Positions 39,520 through 49,429 of a DNA stretch of 64,000 bases are shown in pieces; positions within the stretch are counted from its first letter, which is position 1, and the number at the start of each line of letters is the position of its first letter. The position numbers and the translations under genes are program-made. The notes beneath the pieces are model-generated. The model worked only from the letters and a program-made list of their open reading frames with translations. It was not told the origin of the DNA and did not search any database. Origin of the DNA: Yanshouia hominis (GTDB lineage: Bacteria > Bacillota > Clostridia > Oscillospirales > Ruminococcaceae); assembly GCA_014385025.1 (NCBI GenBank), contig JACRTB010000009.1, positions 62,001-126,000 on the forward strand. The letters are read 5' to 3'.

Positions 39520-39548
39520 TTTACAATTTTATGGTGATGGTCTATAAT
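39520..39548 (+). promoter_or_regulatory. Promoter of the gdpP operon
   Basis: TTTACA (39520-39525), 17 bases, TATAAT (39543-39548), about 45 bases before the start. Confidence 0.8.
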
Positions 39549-39594
39549 GGAGTGCAGATTCACTCATCGGCTTGTTTGATACAGGAGGGCTGCT

Positions 39595-41556
39595 ATGCGA
39601 AAGCATGAAAAACTCTATCGCATTGCGATACGCATCCCGCTGGTCGCGCTTGTGGTGCTGACCGCAGCCGCATTTTATTGGAATCCGACGGCTTACCGCG
39701 TTTTTCTTCCTATTTCCGCCGCTGTGGTTCTCCTTTCTCTGCTGGTGCTGATGCGGGCCGATCAGGCGTTGAAACGGTTCGCGCAGGACACCGGCAAGCG
39801 CGTTGAGGACCTGCTTGCCAAAACGCCGACGGAGATTCCGATGCCTGTGCTGGTGACCGATGAAAAAAGCGAGATTGTCTGGTACAGTGAGGATGCCTAT
39901 CAGAAGGTGCTCGGCGAACGGGACTGGTACGGGATGCCGGTCGCGGGGCTGCTCGGGGAAACGATTCCTGAAAGCGGCTGTTTTCCCGCGGTCATCGATC
40001 GCAGGGACTACAGCGTTTATGCGGTAAAAGGGCTGGGAGCGCACGAGGGAATGCATACCTATTACCTGCATGAGGATACCGCCCTCAAGCATGACGCCAA
40101 GCAGTATTGGCTTTCCCGGCCCAGCCTTTTCGCGATCATGATCGACAGTCTCGATGAAGTGCTTCAGGATGCCCGGGAAAACGAGCGGTCCCAGCTGATC
40201 GCCCAGGTGGAATATGTCATTGAGCAGTTTGTCAGCGAGAATAACGGCTTTGTCATCAAGACCGATCGCGACAAGTTCTTCGCGGTGATCGAAGAACGCT
40301 ACATGAAGGGAATTGTGGAAAAGCGCTTTGTGCTGCTAGACCGGGTGCGTGCCCTTTCGGGGGTTGATAAGCTGCCGGTGACCCTTTCCATCGGTGTGGC
40401 AAGGAATGTTTCCTCCTATCCGGATGGCGAACAGGCCGCGCGTCAGGCGCTCGATATGGCACAGGGCCGCGGCGGGGATCAGGTCGCGGTCAAAACCCCC
40501 AACGGTTATGATTTTTACGGCGGGCTTTCCAAGGGAATCGAAAAGCGCACCAAGGTCAAGACCCGCATTGTGGCTACCGCGCTCTCGGAATTGATCGAAA
40601 CCAGCTCCAATGTTATCATCATGGGGCACAAGTTCGCTGATCTCGATTCTCTCGGTGCGGCGGTTGGTCTGCTGCGAGCCTCCCGTCAGATGGGGAAATC
40701 CGCCGCGGTGGCAATCAACCGCACAAAAAATCTGGTTGGTCCTCTGCTTGAACGGCTGGAGAAAAACGGATATGAAAACAGCTTTTATAATCCGTCCGAC
40801 CTCTTTGACCGGATCGACGCGCGAACGCTTCTGATCGTGGTGGACACCCATCTTGAACATGTGTTGGAATCGGCCGAGCTGTATCATCTCTGCAAAAACG
40901 TAGCGGTCATTGACCATCACCGCCGGATGGTCGGCTATATTGACAACGCGGTGATTTTTTACCATGAGCCGTATGCTTCCTCGGCCTCCGAGATGGTGAC
41001 CGAGCTGGTTCAGTATTTTGGCAGGCAGTGCCATGTGACCCGTATTGAGGCGGAAGCGCTGCTCGCGGGCATCATGCTTGATACCCGCAACTTTACCATT
41101 CGGACCGGTGTGCGGACCTTTGAAGCGGCCGCCTACCTGCGCCGCCAGGGGGCGGATACCGTAGAGGTCCGCAAGATGTTCTCTTCGACAATGGATGATT
41201 ACCAGAGCCGTTCCCGGCTGGTTTCCTCGGCTGAAATCTATCACCGCTGCGCGATCGCCATCAACACGACGGTCAGCGAGGATATTAAGCTCGTGGCGCC
41301 GCAGGCGGCCGACGAGCTGCTGTCGATCAGCGGGGTGGATGCTTCCTTCGTGCTGTATGAGTACGGAGATACCGTTTCCATGTCGGCGCGCTCGATGGGA
41401 AAAATCAATGTCCAGGTAATAATGGAGGCGCTCGGCGGAGGCGGCCATCAGACAATGGCAGCAACCCAGATTCCCAACATCTCGCTTGAGGACGCCCGCC
41501 AGAAGCTGCTGGAAGCCATTGAAAGCTATGATCAGCACAACAAGCCGCAGGAATAA
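39595..41556 (+). CDS. gdpP: Cyclic-di-AMP phosphodiesterase GdpP
   Basis: Membrane-bound DHH-DHHA1 phosphodiesterase degrading c-di-AMP, 653 residues. Two N-terminal membrane helices (IPLVALVVLTAAAFYW; VFLPISAAVVLLSLLVLM), a PAS-like region at about 75-160, a degenerate GGDEF domain at about 170-300, then DHH motifs IIMGHKFADLDSLGAAVG near 343 and VIDHHRRM near 440, with DHHA1 ending in GGGGHQTMAATQI. ATG 39595 with GGAGGG upstream. Followed by rplI and dnaB, the usual Firmicute order. Confidence 0.95.
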   Translation: MRKHEKLYRIAIRIPLVALVVLTAAAFYWNPTAYRVFLPISAAVVLLSLLVLMRADQALKRFAQDTGKRVEDLLAKTPTEIPMPVLVTDEKSEIVWYSEDAYQKVLGERDWYGMPVAGLLGETIPESGCFPAVIDRRDYSVYAVKGLGAHEGMHTYYLHEDTALKHDAKQYWLSRPSLFAIMIDSLDEVLQDARENERSQLIAQVEYVIEQFVSENNGFVIKTDRDKFFAVIEERYMKGIVEKRFVLLDRVRALSGVDKLPVTLSIGVARNVSSYPDGEQAARQALDMAQGRGGDQVAVKTPNGYDFYGGLSKGIEKRTKVKTRIVATALSELIETSSNVIIMGHKFADLDSLGAAVGLLRASRQMGKSAAVAINRTKNLVGPLLERLEKNGYENSFYNPSDLFDRIDARTLLIVVDTHLEHVLESAELYHLCKNVAVIDHHRRMVGYIDNAVIFYHEPYASSASEMVTELVQYFGRQCHVTRIEAEALLAGIMLDTRNFTIRTGVRTFEAAAYLRRQGADTVEVRKMFSSTMDDYQSRSRLVSSAEIYHRCAIAINTTVSEDIKLVAPQAADELLSISGVDASFVLYEYGDTVSMSARSMGKINVQVIMEALGGGGHQTMAATQIPNISLEDARQKLLEAIESYDQHNKPQE

Positions 41557-41592
41557 CGGCGGCATTCAGATATCGATTGGGAGGAATACCAA

Positions 41593-42036
41593 ATGAAAGT
41601 GATTTTGTTATCCGACGTAAAGGGCACCGGCAAGAAGGGTGAAATGCACGAGGTTTCGGACGGATATGCCCGCAATTTTCTGCTCCCCAGAAAACTGGCG
41701 CAGCCCGCCACCACGCAGGCGGTGGGGGAGATGAAGGCCAAGCAGGAGTCGAAAGCCTATCACGACGAGATGGACCGGAAAGCGGCTCAGGAGCTTGCCG
41801 ATCAGCTTTCGAAGCTGAAAATACAGGTTCATGCCAAGGCGGGATCTGCGGGACGGCTTTTCGGCGCGGTAACCACCAAGGAGATTGCCGAGGCGATCAG
41901 CGCCCAGATCGGCACCGAGATCGATAAGAAAAAGATTTCGATCGGCAGTGACATCAAAGCTTACGGCGACTATGAGGCGGCCGTCAAGCTGTATGCGGGG
42001 ATTTCAGCCAAGGTTCAGCTGACCGTCTGTGAATAA
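41593..42036 (+). CDS. rplI: 50S ribosomal protein L9
   Basis: Large-subunit protein, 147 residues. Start [20 protein letters not shown] with [16 protein letters not shown], the L9 N-domain; the C-terminal domain includes [22 protein letters not shown] precedes ATG 41593. Between gdpP and dnaB. Confidence 0.97.
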   Translation: MKVILLSDVKGTGKKGEMHEVSDGYARNFLLPRKLAQPATTQAVGEMKAKQESKAYHDEMDRKAAQELADQLSKLKIQVHAKAGSAGRLFGAVTTKEIAEAISAQIGTEIDKKKISIGSDIKAYGDYEAAVKLYAGISAKVQLTVCE

Positions 42037-42068
42037 TCGTCCGCACCGAATGGGAGGAGGGCTCCGCC

Positions 42069-43436
42069 ATCGAAAAGGAAACCAAGCTGACCCCCTATCT
42101 CGGCGACCTTCCGCAGGACCTGCCCTATAATCTGGAGGCCGAGCAGTCGGTGCTCGGCGCACTTCTGATCGACGCGCAGTGCATTCCGACCGTCCTGCAG
42201 TACCTGAAGCCGGAGAGCTTTTACCGTCAGCAGCACAAGGACATTTTTTCGATTATCGTGCGGATGTTTATTGCTTCCGAGTCAATCGACTTTGTCACGA
42301 TTCTTGAGCAGGTGTGCCGCGAGGAAATCTTCCCGACCGATCAGGATGCGAAGATTTATCTGACGCAGCTTGTGCAGATTGTTCCGACGACCGGGAACGT
42401 CGAGGCATATGCCCGGATCGTGAAGGAGAAGTATTGCCTGCGAAGCCTGATCTCAACCTTTGAGGAGGTCATCGGCGCGTCGCGCGAGGGCAACACCGAT
42501 CCCAATCTGCTGATGGATCTTGCGGAACAGGGGATTTATGACATCCGGCAGGGAAGAGACAGCTCCGGATTTGTCCATATCAAGGATGTGATCATCGGGA
42601 CCTACGACCGGCTCCAGCGGCTGGGCGGCGAGGACCGGGCCGATTATATCGGGATTTCGACCGGCTATCCGCTGCTCGATAACGTGATCACCGGCCTGAA
42701 CAAATCCGACCTGCTGGTGCTGGCGGCGCGTCCCGGCATGGGAAAAACCGCCTTTGCCCTGAATCTGGCCCTGAATGTGGCCAAGCTCGATAAAAAGGTA
42801 GCGATCTTCTCGCTCGAAATGAGCAAGGAGCAGCTGGTGGAACGCCTGATCGCTTCGGAAGGGCTGATCGCCTCGGACCATCTGCGGCGCGGAACCATCA
42901 GCACCGACGATTGGGAAAAGATTGCCGTTGCCACACAAAAGCTCTCGCCGCTGCCGGTCTATCTCGACGATACGGCGGGAATCCACATCGGAGAGATGAA
43001 GGGCAAGCTGCGCCGCCTGCGTGACGTTTCGCTGGTGGTGATCGACTACCTTCAGCTGATGACCGGCGGGGATGGGAAGAAGCGTTCGGATAACCGCGTG
43101 CAGGAGGTTTCGGAGATGACCCGCGCCCTCAAGATCATGGCCAAGGAGTTCAACGTCCCGGTGATTGTCCTGTCGCAGCTTTCCCGCGGTCCGGAGTCCC
43201 GTCAGGACCGGCGGCCGATGCTTTCCGACCTGCGCGAATCCGGATCAATCGAGCAGGATGCCGATATCGTGCTTTTCCTTTATCGGGACGCCTACTACAA
43301 CAAGGAAAGCGACAGCCCCGGCTCGGCTGAGTGCATTGTCGCAAAAAACCGCCACGGCGAAACCGGAACCGTGGCTTTCGGATGGGATGGCGAGCACACC
43401 AAGTTCACCAACCCGGAGTTTGGACGCGATGATTGA
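42069..43436 (+). CDS. dnaB: Replicative DNA helicase DnaB, apparent ATC start
   Basis: Hexameric replication-fork helicase, 455 residues. N-domain LPYNLEAEQSVLGALLID, Walker A AARPGMGKTAFALNLAL, Walker B VVIDYLQLMTGG, then VIVLSQLSRGPESR and the arginine-finger region. The conserved N-terminus lies upstream of the first in-frame GTG (42150), and no ATG, GTG or TTG precedes it before the stop at 42030. GGAGGAGG (42052-42059) is spaced ideally for ATC 42069, so an AUC start is proposed. It begins 32 bases after rplI and overlaps tilS by 8. Confidence 0.9.
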   Translation: MEKETKLTPYLGDLPQDLPYNLEAEQSVLGALLIDAQCIPTVLQYLKPESFYRQQHKDIFSIIVRMFIASESIDFVTILEQVCREEIFPTDQDAKIYLTQLVQIVPTTGNVEAYARIVKEKYCLRSLISTFEEVIGASREGNTDPNLLMDLAEQGIYDIRQGRDSSGFVHIKDVIIGTYDRLQRLGGEDRADYIGISTGYPLLDNVITGLNKSDLLVLAARPGMGKTAFALNLALNVAKLDKKVAIFSLEMSKEQLVERLIASEGLIASDHLRRGTISTDDWEKIAVATQKLSPLPVYLDDTAGIHIGEMKGKLRRLRDVSLVVIDYLQLMTGGDGKKRSDNRVQEVSEMTRALKIMAKEFNVPVIVLSQLSRGPESRQDRRPMLSDLRESGSIEQDADIVLFLYRDAYYNKESDSPGSAECIVAKNRHGETGTVAFGWDGEHTKFTNPEFGRDD

Positions 43437-44850
43437 TCGGATCATTTCTTTTGTGGAACAGCATCGGATGCTCCAGCAGGGCGACTGTGTCACCGTCGGG
43501 CTTTCCGGCGGGGCGGACTCGGTCGCCCTGCTTTATGTGATGCGGGAACTGACGCCCCGCTATTGTCTGACCCTGACGGCCTGTCACGTCAACCATCAGC
43601 TTCGGGGAGAAGAGGGGGATGGGGACGAGGGCTTCTGCCGTATCCTCTGTGAAAGACTGGAAATTCCTTTGTCGGTGCGGCGAATAGACGTCCGGCATTA
43701 CTGTAAAGCGAATAAGCTTTCCATTGAAGAGGGGGCGCGTGAGCTGCGTTACCGTGCGCTGCGGGAGGCTTCCGCCGACAAAATTGCCACTGCACACCAT
43801 GCGGATGACAATGCCGAGACGGTGCTTTTGAACCTTCTGCGCGGAACCGCGCTCGACGGGCTCTGCGGAATCGCTCCGGTGCGCGGGCAGATCATCCGGC
43901 CGCTGCTGGGGGTCACCCGCGCGGAGCTGGAGAACTATCTGAACGGAATCGGTCAGGATTACCGGACCGACCGCACCAATCTGGAGGACGCGCAGCTGCG
44001 CAACCGGCTGCGGCACCATGTGATCCCCCTTTTGCGAAAGGAGAATCCCGATTTTTCACAGGGTATCCTGAGGATGACCGAGGGCCTTCGCGGGGACCGC
44101 GGCCTGCTGGAGCGATCCGCCCGGGAGCTGCTGGAACGCGCGGCTCTCCCGCCCCGGAGAAGGTCCTCCGTCCGGCTGACCGGGCTGCCGGATTCCGCTC
44201 AGGCCGCCTCTTGGGACCGGCAGACTCTGCTGGCGCAGCCGCGGCCGCTGCGGCTGCGTGCATTCAAGCTTGTCTGCGGTGAATTTGGGCTGGACTTTGA
44301 TCAGGAGCGGCTGCTCCGCCTTGACCGCTGCTTGGCTGCAACCGGAACGCTTCAGCTCGCTCCCTATTGGCGGATGGCCGTGGATTTTTCGCGGGCCGCG
44401 CTGCTGCGCGAGGTCCCGTTGGAACCGATTCCGCCGCTTTCCATCGATCTTGATGGCCCTCAATTGCAGGAAATAGCCCTTCCCTGCGGAAGAATCCTGC
44501 GCATTCATCAAATTACCGGACGGGAGATAAAACTTTTTGTAAATAAATCCGGTTTTCAATTTGAAAATCTTCTGGATTGTGATAGAATGTATAAGATTAT
44601 CAGGCTTCGTTCCCGGCAGGAGGGGGATGTGATCCGGCTTGCCGGCCGCCGCACCCAATCGCTGAAAAAGCTGATGAATGCGGCGGCGATCCCGCCGTTT
44701 CTGCGTCAGGGCTTGGTTTTGCTTGAGGATGAGCAGGGCCTTCTCTGGGCGGAGGGTTTCGGCGCCGGGGAACGGGCGGCCTTTTCGGAGAAAACCCGAA
44801 GGGCGATCTTTTTAGAAATTCGGGAGGAAACGCAACATGATGCAGGATGA
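43429..44850 (+). CDS. tilS: tRNA(Ile)-lysidine synthetase TilS
   Basis: Makes lysidine at C34 of tRNA-Ile so it reads AUA, 473 residues. PP-loop VTVGLSGGADSVALLYVM, CHVNHQLRGEE, then HHADDNAETVLLNLLRGT and RPLLGVTRAELENYL, with TilS substrate-binding and C-terminal domains after 230. ATG 43429 overlaps the dnaB stop; it also overlaps hpt by 14. tilS-hpt-ftsH is a standard cluster. Confidence 0.94.
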   Translation: MIDRIISFVEQHRMLQQGDCVTVGLSGGADSVALLYVMRELTPRYCLTLTACHVNHQLRGEEGDGDEGFCRILCERLEIPLSVRRIDVRHYCKANKLSIEEGARELRYRALREASADKIATAHHADDNAETVLLNLLRGTALDGLCGIAPVRGQIIRPLLGVTRAELENYLNGIGQDYRTDRTNLEDAQLRNRLRHHVIPLLRKENPDFSQGILRMTEGLRGDRGLLERSARELLERAALPPRRRSSVRLTGLPDSAQAASWDRQTLLAQPRPLRLRAFKLVCGEFGLDFDQERLLRLDRCLAATGTLQLAPYWRMAVDFSRAALLREVPLEPIPPLSIDLDGPQLQEIALPCGRILRIHQITGREIKLFVNKSGFQFENLLDCDRMYKIIRLRSRQEGDVIRLAGRRTQSLKKLMNAAAIPPFLRQGLVLLEDEQGLLWAEGFGAGERAAFSEKTRRAIFLEIREETQHDAG

Positions 44851-45379
44851 TATCCAGTCGGTGCTCATTTCGGAGCAGCAGCTCGCCGATGCGGTTAAAA
44901 AGCTGGGGGAACAGATCTCCCGGGATTATGCCGATCGGAATTTGATGATGGTCAGCGTCCTCAAGGGCTCGGTCGTTTTTATGGCCGATCTGATGCGGGC
45001 GATCAGCGTTCCCGCCTCGATCGATTTTATGTCGGTGACCAGCTATGGAAAAGGCGTCAAAACGAGCGGCGTGGTGAGAATTATCAAAGACCTTGATGAA
45101 GAGCTGGACGGACGGGACATCCTAATCGTGGAGGATATTCTCGATTCCGGTATGACCCTTTCCTACCTCAAGGAGCATATCATGGCCAAAGGCGCGCGCA
45201 GCATCCGGATTGCGACCCTCCTTGATAAGCCGGAGCGCCGCCGCGTTGACATCCATCCGGATTACAGCTGTTTTTCGGTTCCGGATGAATTTGTGGTTGG
45301 ATACGGCCTTGACTATGCGGAGAAGTACCGCAACCTGCCCTATGTGGGGATTTTGAAGCCCTGTGTTTACGAAAAATAG
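44837..45379 (+). CDS. hpt: Hypoxanthine phosphoribosyltransferase
   Basis: Purine salvage enzyme making IMP/GMP, 180 residues. PRPP motif DILIVEDILDSGMTLSYL, flexible loop MSVTSYGKGVKTSG, and C-terminal DYAEKYRNLPYVGIL. ATG 44837 (or 44840) lies inside the end of tilS. Confidence 0.95.
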   Translation: MMQDDIQSVLISEQQLADAVKKLGEQISRDYADRNLMMVSVLKGSVVFMADLMRAISVPASIDFMSVTSYGKGVKTSGVVRIIKDLDEELDGRDILIVEDILDSGMTLSYLKEHIMAKGARSIRIATLLDKPERRRVDIHPDYSCFSVPDEFVVGYGLDYAEKYRNLPYVGILKPCVYEK

Positions 45380-45498
45380 GCGCCGCCTTTTTTCGATTAT
45401 TGTCCCATCCGCGTTTTCCTTTGGAAACGCGCCTGCCTGACAATTGATTCCTGCTTCGGGCCGGGGAGCCCGATTTCCAATCCAAGGGAGTGAAATGT

Positions 45499-47556
45499 TT
45501 GAACAATCCAAATCAGCACAAGCCCCCGGTGCCTTCCAGGGGGAATCGGGGCATCTTCATCTATCTGGCGGTTCTGCTCGCGCTGATCCTGATTGCCAGC
45601 AGCTCGTTCGGCATGAAAAAACCAGAGAGTCCCTACCAGTACTCTGAGATCGTTGCCTTTTTCGACGAGCAGAAGATTGAAAAGTATACCTTTGATCTCG
45701 GTACCGGTGAGCTGACCTTTACTCTGAAGGGGAGCACCCAGGAGGAAACCTATACGGTTCCGAATGTCAACCTCTTTGTCTCGACCGTTCAGGAGCAGGT
45801 GGAGGAGCAAAACCGCGCTCAGACCGACCCCGCCAATAAGATTCCCTATGAGCTGATCCCGATTCAGACGATGCCGTTCTGGGTTTCCTATCTGCCGACC
45901 CTGCTTCTGATCGTCGCGATGGGGGCGCTCTGGTGGTTCACCATGAAGCAGTCGCGCGGCGGCGGGAACATCTCCGGCTTCGGCAAAGCCAAGGCGCGCA
46001 CCCCCGATCAGGGCCGCAAGGTCCTCTTTGAAGATGTCGCGGGCGCGGATGAGGAAAAGGCCGAGCTTGTCGAGGTCGTCGAATTTTTGAAGAATCCCGA
46101 GAAGTTCAATACCCTCGGCGCGCGGATTCCCAAGGGAATTCTGCTCGTCGGCCCTCCCGGAACCGGTAAGACGCTGCTGGCCCGCGCGGTCGCGGGTGAA
46201 GCGGGCGTTCCGTTCTTCTCGATCTCCGGTTCCGATTTTGTCGAGATGTTTGTCGGCGTCGGCGCCTCACGTGTCCGCGACCTCTTCGACCAGGCAAAGA
46301 AAAATGCGCCCGCCATCGTCTTTATCGACGAAATTGACGCGGTCGGCCGCCAGCGCGGCGCCGGTCTCGGCGGCGGTCACGACGAGCGTGAACAGACGCT
46401 CAACCAGCTTCTGGTGGAAATGGACGGCTTCGGCTCCAACTCCGGGGTAATTATCATCGCGGCGACCAACCGGCGCGATATCCTTGACCCGGCGCTGCTG
46501 CGTCCGGGGCGCTTTGACCGTCAGATTATTGTCGGATACCCCGATATCCGGGGCCGTGAGGCAATTTTGAAGGTACACGCGCGCAACAAGCCGCTGGGGC
46601 CTGACGTTGACCTTAAGGTAATCGCCTCCACCACCGCCGGCTTCACCGGTGCTGATCTGGAAAATATTCTGAATGAAGCGGCACTCCTTGCGGCGCGCCG
46701 CAACCTCAAGGCGATTACCATGCCGGCCATCGAAGAGGCGACCATTAAGGTGATTGCCGGACCGGAGAAAAAATCCCGTCTGGTCACCGAGAAGGATAAA
46801 AAACTGACGGCCTACCACGAGGCCGGCCATGCCGTGGTCACCTTCTACATGGATACCGCCGACAAGGTGCATCAGGTTTCGATTATCCCGCGCGGGATGG
46901 CCGGCGGATATACGATGAGCCTGCCATCAGAGGACAAGAGCTACCACACTCGCCGGGAAATGCAGCAGAATATCATTACGCTGCTTGGCGGGCGGGTCGC
47001 CGAGCTGCTGGTCCTTGATGACATCTCCACCGGCGCCTCCAACGATCTTGAGCGGGCGACCGCCCTTGCGCGTTCCATGGTGACCCGCTATGGCTTCTCG
47101 GATAAGCTCGGCCCGGTCGTCTACGGCCATGACCAGAGCGAAGTGTTTTTGGGACGGGATTTTAACCAGTCCCGAAATTATTCCGAGGGCGTGGCAACCG
47201 AGATTGACAACGAAATCCGCAATCTTGTCGAGCAGGCCTATGAGCTTGCCAAGCACACCCTGCAGGAGCATATGGATCAGTTGATTCTGATCGCCGAAAC
47301 GCTGATGGAGCAGGAGAAGATCGATGCGGTTGACTTCGAAAGCCTGATGACAACCGGCAGGATGGCCGACCGGCAGATTCGGGTGGCCGATGCTCCGACG
47401 GGCGCGGTTGAATTTGATGCTGCCGCCGCCGATGCGGAAAAGGAGCAGGAGGAAGCCGTTCCTGACGCTGTTCCGGAGGAAAGCGGGGAAGCCGCCGCCA
47501 GCGCGGAGGAGCAGGCACCCCCTTCTGATCCGTCTTCTGATTCCGGTCAGGAGTAA
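45499..47556 (+). CDS. ftsH: ATP-dependent zinc metalloprotease FtsH
   Basis: Membrane AAA+ protease for quality control, 685 residues. TM1 ([16 protein letters not shown]) and TM2 ([19 protein letters not shown]) flank an extracytoplasmic domain. Walker [19 protein letters not shown] near 217, [23 protein letters not shown], zinc site HEAGHAVV near 439. An acidic Ala/Glu tail ends the protein. The start is put at TTG 45499, eight bases after AAGGGAG; the GTG at 45490 overlaps that site. Confidence 0.96.
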   Translation: MNNPNQHKPPVPSRGNRGIFIYLAVLLALILIASSSFGMKKPESPYQYSEIVAFFDEQKIEKYTFDLGTGELTFTLKGSTQEETYTVPNVNLFVSTVQEQVEEQNRAQTDPANKIPYELIPIQTMPFWVSYLPTLLLIVAMGALWWFTMKQSRGGGNISGFGKAKARTPDQGRKVLFEDVAGADEEKAELVEVVEFLKNPEKFNTLGARIPKGILLVGPPGTGKTLLARAVAGEAGVPFFSISGSDFVEMFVGVGASRVRDLFDQAKKNAPAIVFIDEIDAVGRQRGAGLGGGHDEREQTLNQLLVEMDGFGSNSGVIIIAATNRRDILDPALLRPGRFDRQIIVGYPDIRGREAILKVHARNKPLGPDVDLKVIASTTAGFTGADLENILNEAALLAARRNLKAITMPAIEEATIKVIAGPEKKSRLVTEKDKKLTAYHEAGHAVVTFYMDTADKVHQVSIIPRGMAGGYTMSLPSEDKSYHTRREMQQNIITLLGGRVAELLVLDDISTGASNDLERATALARSMVTRYGFSDKLGPVVYGHDQSEVFLGRDFNQSRNYSEGVATEIDNEIRNLVEQAYELAKHTLQEHMDQLILIAETLMEQEKIDAVDFESLMTTGRMADRQIRVADAPTGAVEFDAAAADAEKEQEEAVPDAVPEESGEAAASAEEQAPPSDPSSDSGQE

Positions 47557-47570
47557 TAATCCCGAAGGAT

Positions 47571-47620
47571 AAAGGCCCGCGTAAAGGAAATTTCCTTTGC
47601 GCGGGCCTTTGGCGTCTTTT
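47571..47620 (+). terminator. Terminator of the tilS-hpt-ftsH operon
   Basis: AAAGGCCCGCG pairs with CGCGGGCCTTT, and the loop is itself palindromic (AAAGGAAATTTCCTTT). A T-run follows at 47616-47621. Confidence 0.9.
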
Positions 47621-47679
47621 TGTAGGATTTCAGCTGCCGCGCAGCCGAAGAAGAGGAAATTTTGACCGTCATAATCTCC

Positions 47680-47901
47680 GGACTAACCGGAGACGCAATC
47701 AGGCCCTATAAGGGCCTGACCGCGGCAGGCGCATTCGGGACACATCAAATTTCACCGCCTGCATCGCACGTCCTGATGCCCGCAAACAGACAAAGTTCCC
47801 GATCATACGTTTTGTGCGAATCGTTGGATTTGTTTATTAACGGCTCACTTCGCCCGGCGCCTGAAGCTTATTTTGCAGGTTTGCTCTTCCGGCATGACCG
47901 G
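47680..47901 (+). repeat. Dispersed intergenic repeat, copy B
   Basis: Diverged copy. Hairpin AGGCCCTATAAGGGCCT (47701-47717), TTTCACCGCCTGCATC (47750-47765), then CCGGCATGACCGG (47889). TTTCAC-to-last-box distance is 139. It lies after the ftsH terminator and before the ROK gene's terminator hairpin. Confidence 0.62.
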
Positions 47902-47925
47902 AGATTTTCGAACCTCAAAATGAAA

Positions 47926-47947
47926 GGGCCGCAGAAGCCTGCGGCCC
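47926..47947 (-). terminator. Terminator of the ROK gene
   Basis: GGGCCGCA/TGCGGCCC, 8-bp stem with 6-base loop; on the minus strand it is followed by TTTCATTTT. Confidence 0.75.
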
Positions 47948-47964
47948 GGATTGGTTTTATGTGC

Positions 47965-48858
47965 TCAGAAGAATAGGGCGGCGGCCCCAAGGATTCCCGC
48001 GTCATTTCCATTTTGAGCGGGGAGGACGGGAGGAATATCAAAGCCTCCGATATAGCTTTGGCAGATGCGTTCGATTTCCGCGCGCAGAGGAAGAAAAAGG
48101 TCATCTCCCGCGCCGGTGATCCCTCCGCCGAGAAGAATCCTCTCAGGGCGGAACGCAGTGATGAAATCGACGATCACATCTGCAAGGCAGCTGATATATT
48201 CTGCAAATGCAGCCTTTGCTTGCGTATTGTCTGCGGCGACCGCATCAAAAACCTCTTTTGCACGGCGGAATCCGCCTCCGCTGTGCTCGTTGGCCATCCG
48301 GATCAATGCGGTTGCGGAGCAGTAAACCTCTCGGCACCCGTGCCTGCCGCATCCGCAGGGCAGCCCTCCGCGCACCAGCAGCATGTGCCCGAACTCGGTG
48401 GAGCCGACGCCGCTGAGCAGCTGCCCGTTCACCATGGCGCCTCCGCCGAGTCCGGTACCCAGCGTCAGGAGAACTACGTTCCGGCAGGCCTTTGCCGCGC
48501 CAAACCTCTGTTCTCCCAAAGTGGCGCAGTTGGCGTCGTTTTCAATTTTGACTTCGCAGTCGAGCAGGGAAGAGAGGCGTTCCGCCAGCGAAACGCCCTG
48601 AAGCGGTATGTTGGGGCAGGTGACCACACGACCACGAGCCGCATCCACCCAACCGGGGATGGCAATTCCCACCTGAACCGCCTCTGCCGAAGCGGGACCG
48701 GCACAAAGGGACTGTACCAATTCGCAGAGCTGCCCGATGATCGCTTCCCCGCTGGAATGCTCTGTATCGACGGTGCGACGCAGGATGATTTTTCCCTCGT
48801 GATTGACCAGGCCGGCCGATAGAGTGGTTCCGCCCAAATCGATTCCGATTGTACGCAT
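47965..48858 (-). CDS. ROK-family glucokinase-like protein
   Basis: Sugar kinase of the ROK family, 297 residues. Phosphate-1 motif MRTIGIDLGGTTLSAGLVN, catalytic Asp in IENDANCATLGEQ, LLTLGTGLGGGAMVNGQLL, EFGHM, and the ROK zinc motif CGCGRHGCREVYCS. No HTH, so an enzyme rather than a repressor. Glucose is the usual substrate, but other hexoses are possible. Confidence 0.93.
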   Translation of the reverse strand: MRTIGIDLGGTTLSAGLVNHEGKIILRRTVDTEHSSGEAIIGQLCELVQSLCAGPASAEAVQVGIAIPGWVDAARGRVVTCPNIPLQGVSLAERLSSLLDCEVKIENDANCATLGEQRFGAAKACRNVVLLTLGTGLGGGAMVNGQLLSGVGSTEFGHMLLVRGGLPCGCGRHGCREVYCSATALIRMANEHSGGGFRRAKEVFDAVAADNTQAKAAFAEYISCLADVIVDFITAFRPERILLGGGITGAGDDLFLPLRAEIERICQSYIGGFDIPPVLPAQNGNDAGILGAAALFF

Positions 48859-48962
48859 GAATTTATACTCCTTCGCAGGTTTTCATCAAACAGGCGAACA
48901 TTTTCCGCTTGGGACGCCGTTCATTGGTTAGCAGTATATCATCCGCAAAAACTGCTGTCAAT

Positions 48963-49001
48963 AAAAGCCGCCGCAAAACAAAATGTCTTGCGGCGGCTTT
49001 T
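48963..49001 (-). terminator. Terminator of the zinc-ribbon gene
   Basis: AAAAGCCGCCGCAA and TTGCGGCGGCTTTT with an 11-base loop; on the minus strand the stem ends in T's. Confidence 0.85.
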
Positions 49002-49019
49002 CAGGCTGAATATGGGTTC

Positions 49020-49301
49020 TCAGGCTTGCTCTTCCTTCATCTTTGCGAAGCACTCGCTGCAGTAAACCGGACGGTCCTCACGGGGCTTGAAGGGGACTCT
49101 GGCTTCCTTGCCGCAGGCGGCGCAGGTAGCGGTGAACATCTCACGGTCAGGTCTGGATGCGTTCTTGCGGGCATCGCGGCACGCCTTGCATCTCTGGGGT
49201 TCATTGACGAAGCCGCGCTCCGCATAGAACTCCTGCTCACCGGCGGTGAACACAAACTCGGCGCCACATTCTTTGCATTTGAGGGTTTTGTCAGCGTACA
49301 T
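49020..49301 (-). CDS. Zinc-ribbon protein (CxxC-x17-CxxC type)
   Basis: A 93-residue protein with two treble-clef-like zinc ribbons: CKECGAEFVFTAGEQEFYAE with CKAC, then CAACGKEARVPF with YCSECF. It matches the zf-trcl/zinc-binding family of small Firmicute proteins. Function not established; RNA or DNA contact is possible. ATG 49301 lacks a strong ribosome site but has GTGAGG nearby. Confidence 0.85.
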   Translation of the reverse strand: MYADKTLKCKECGAEFVFTAGEQEFYAERGFVNEPQRCKACRDARKNASRPDREMFTATCAACGKEARVPFKPREDRPVYCSECFAKMKEEQA

Positions 49302-49429
49302 AGTTTTTTACCTCACTTATGGATTGATTTACCCGCAGCAACCTGAGACCGAAATGGATCGACAGTGTAACCTAAGGGTATTATTTCTGCAGCCGTACGG
49401 CATGCATACAAAAGAAAATGGGCGCGCCG

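Noticed and set aside
40336-41565. 409-codon leftward frame
   Set aside because: Antisense shadow of gdpP, whose DHH motifs are intact.
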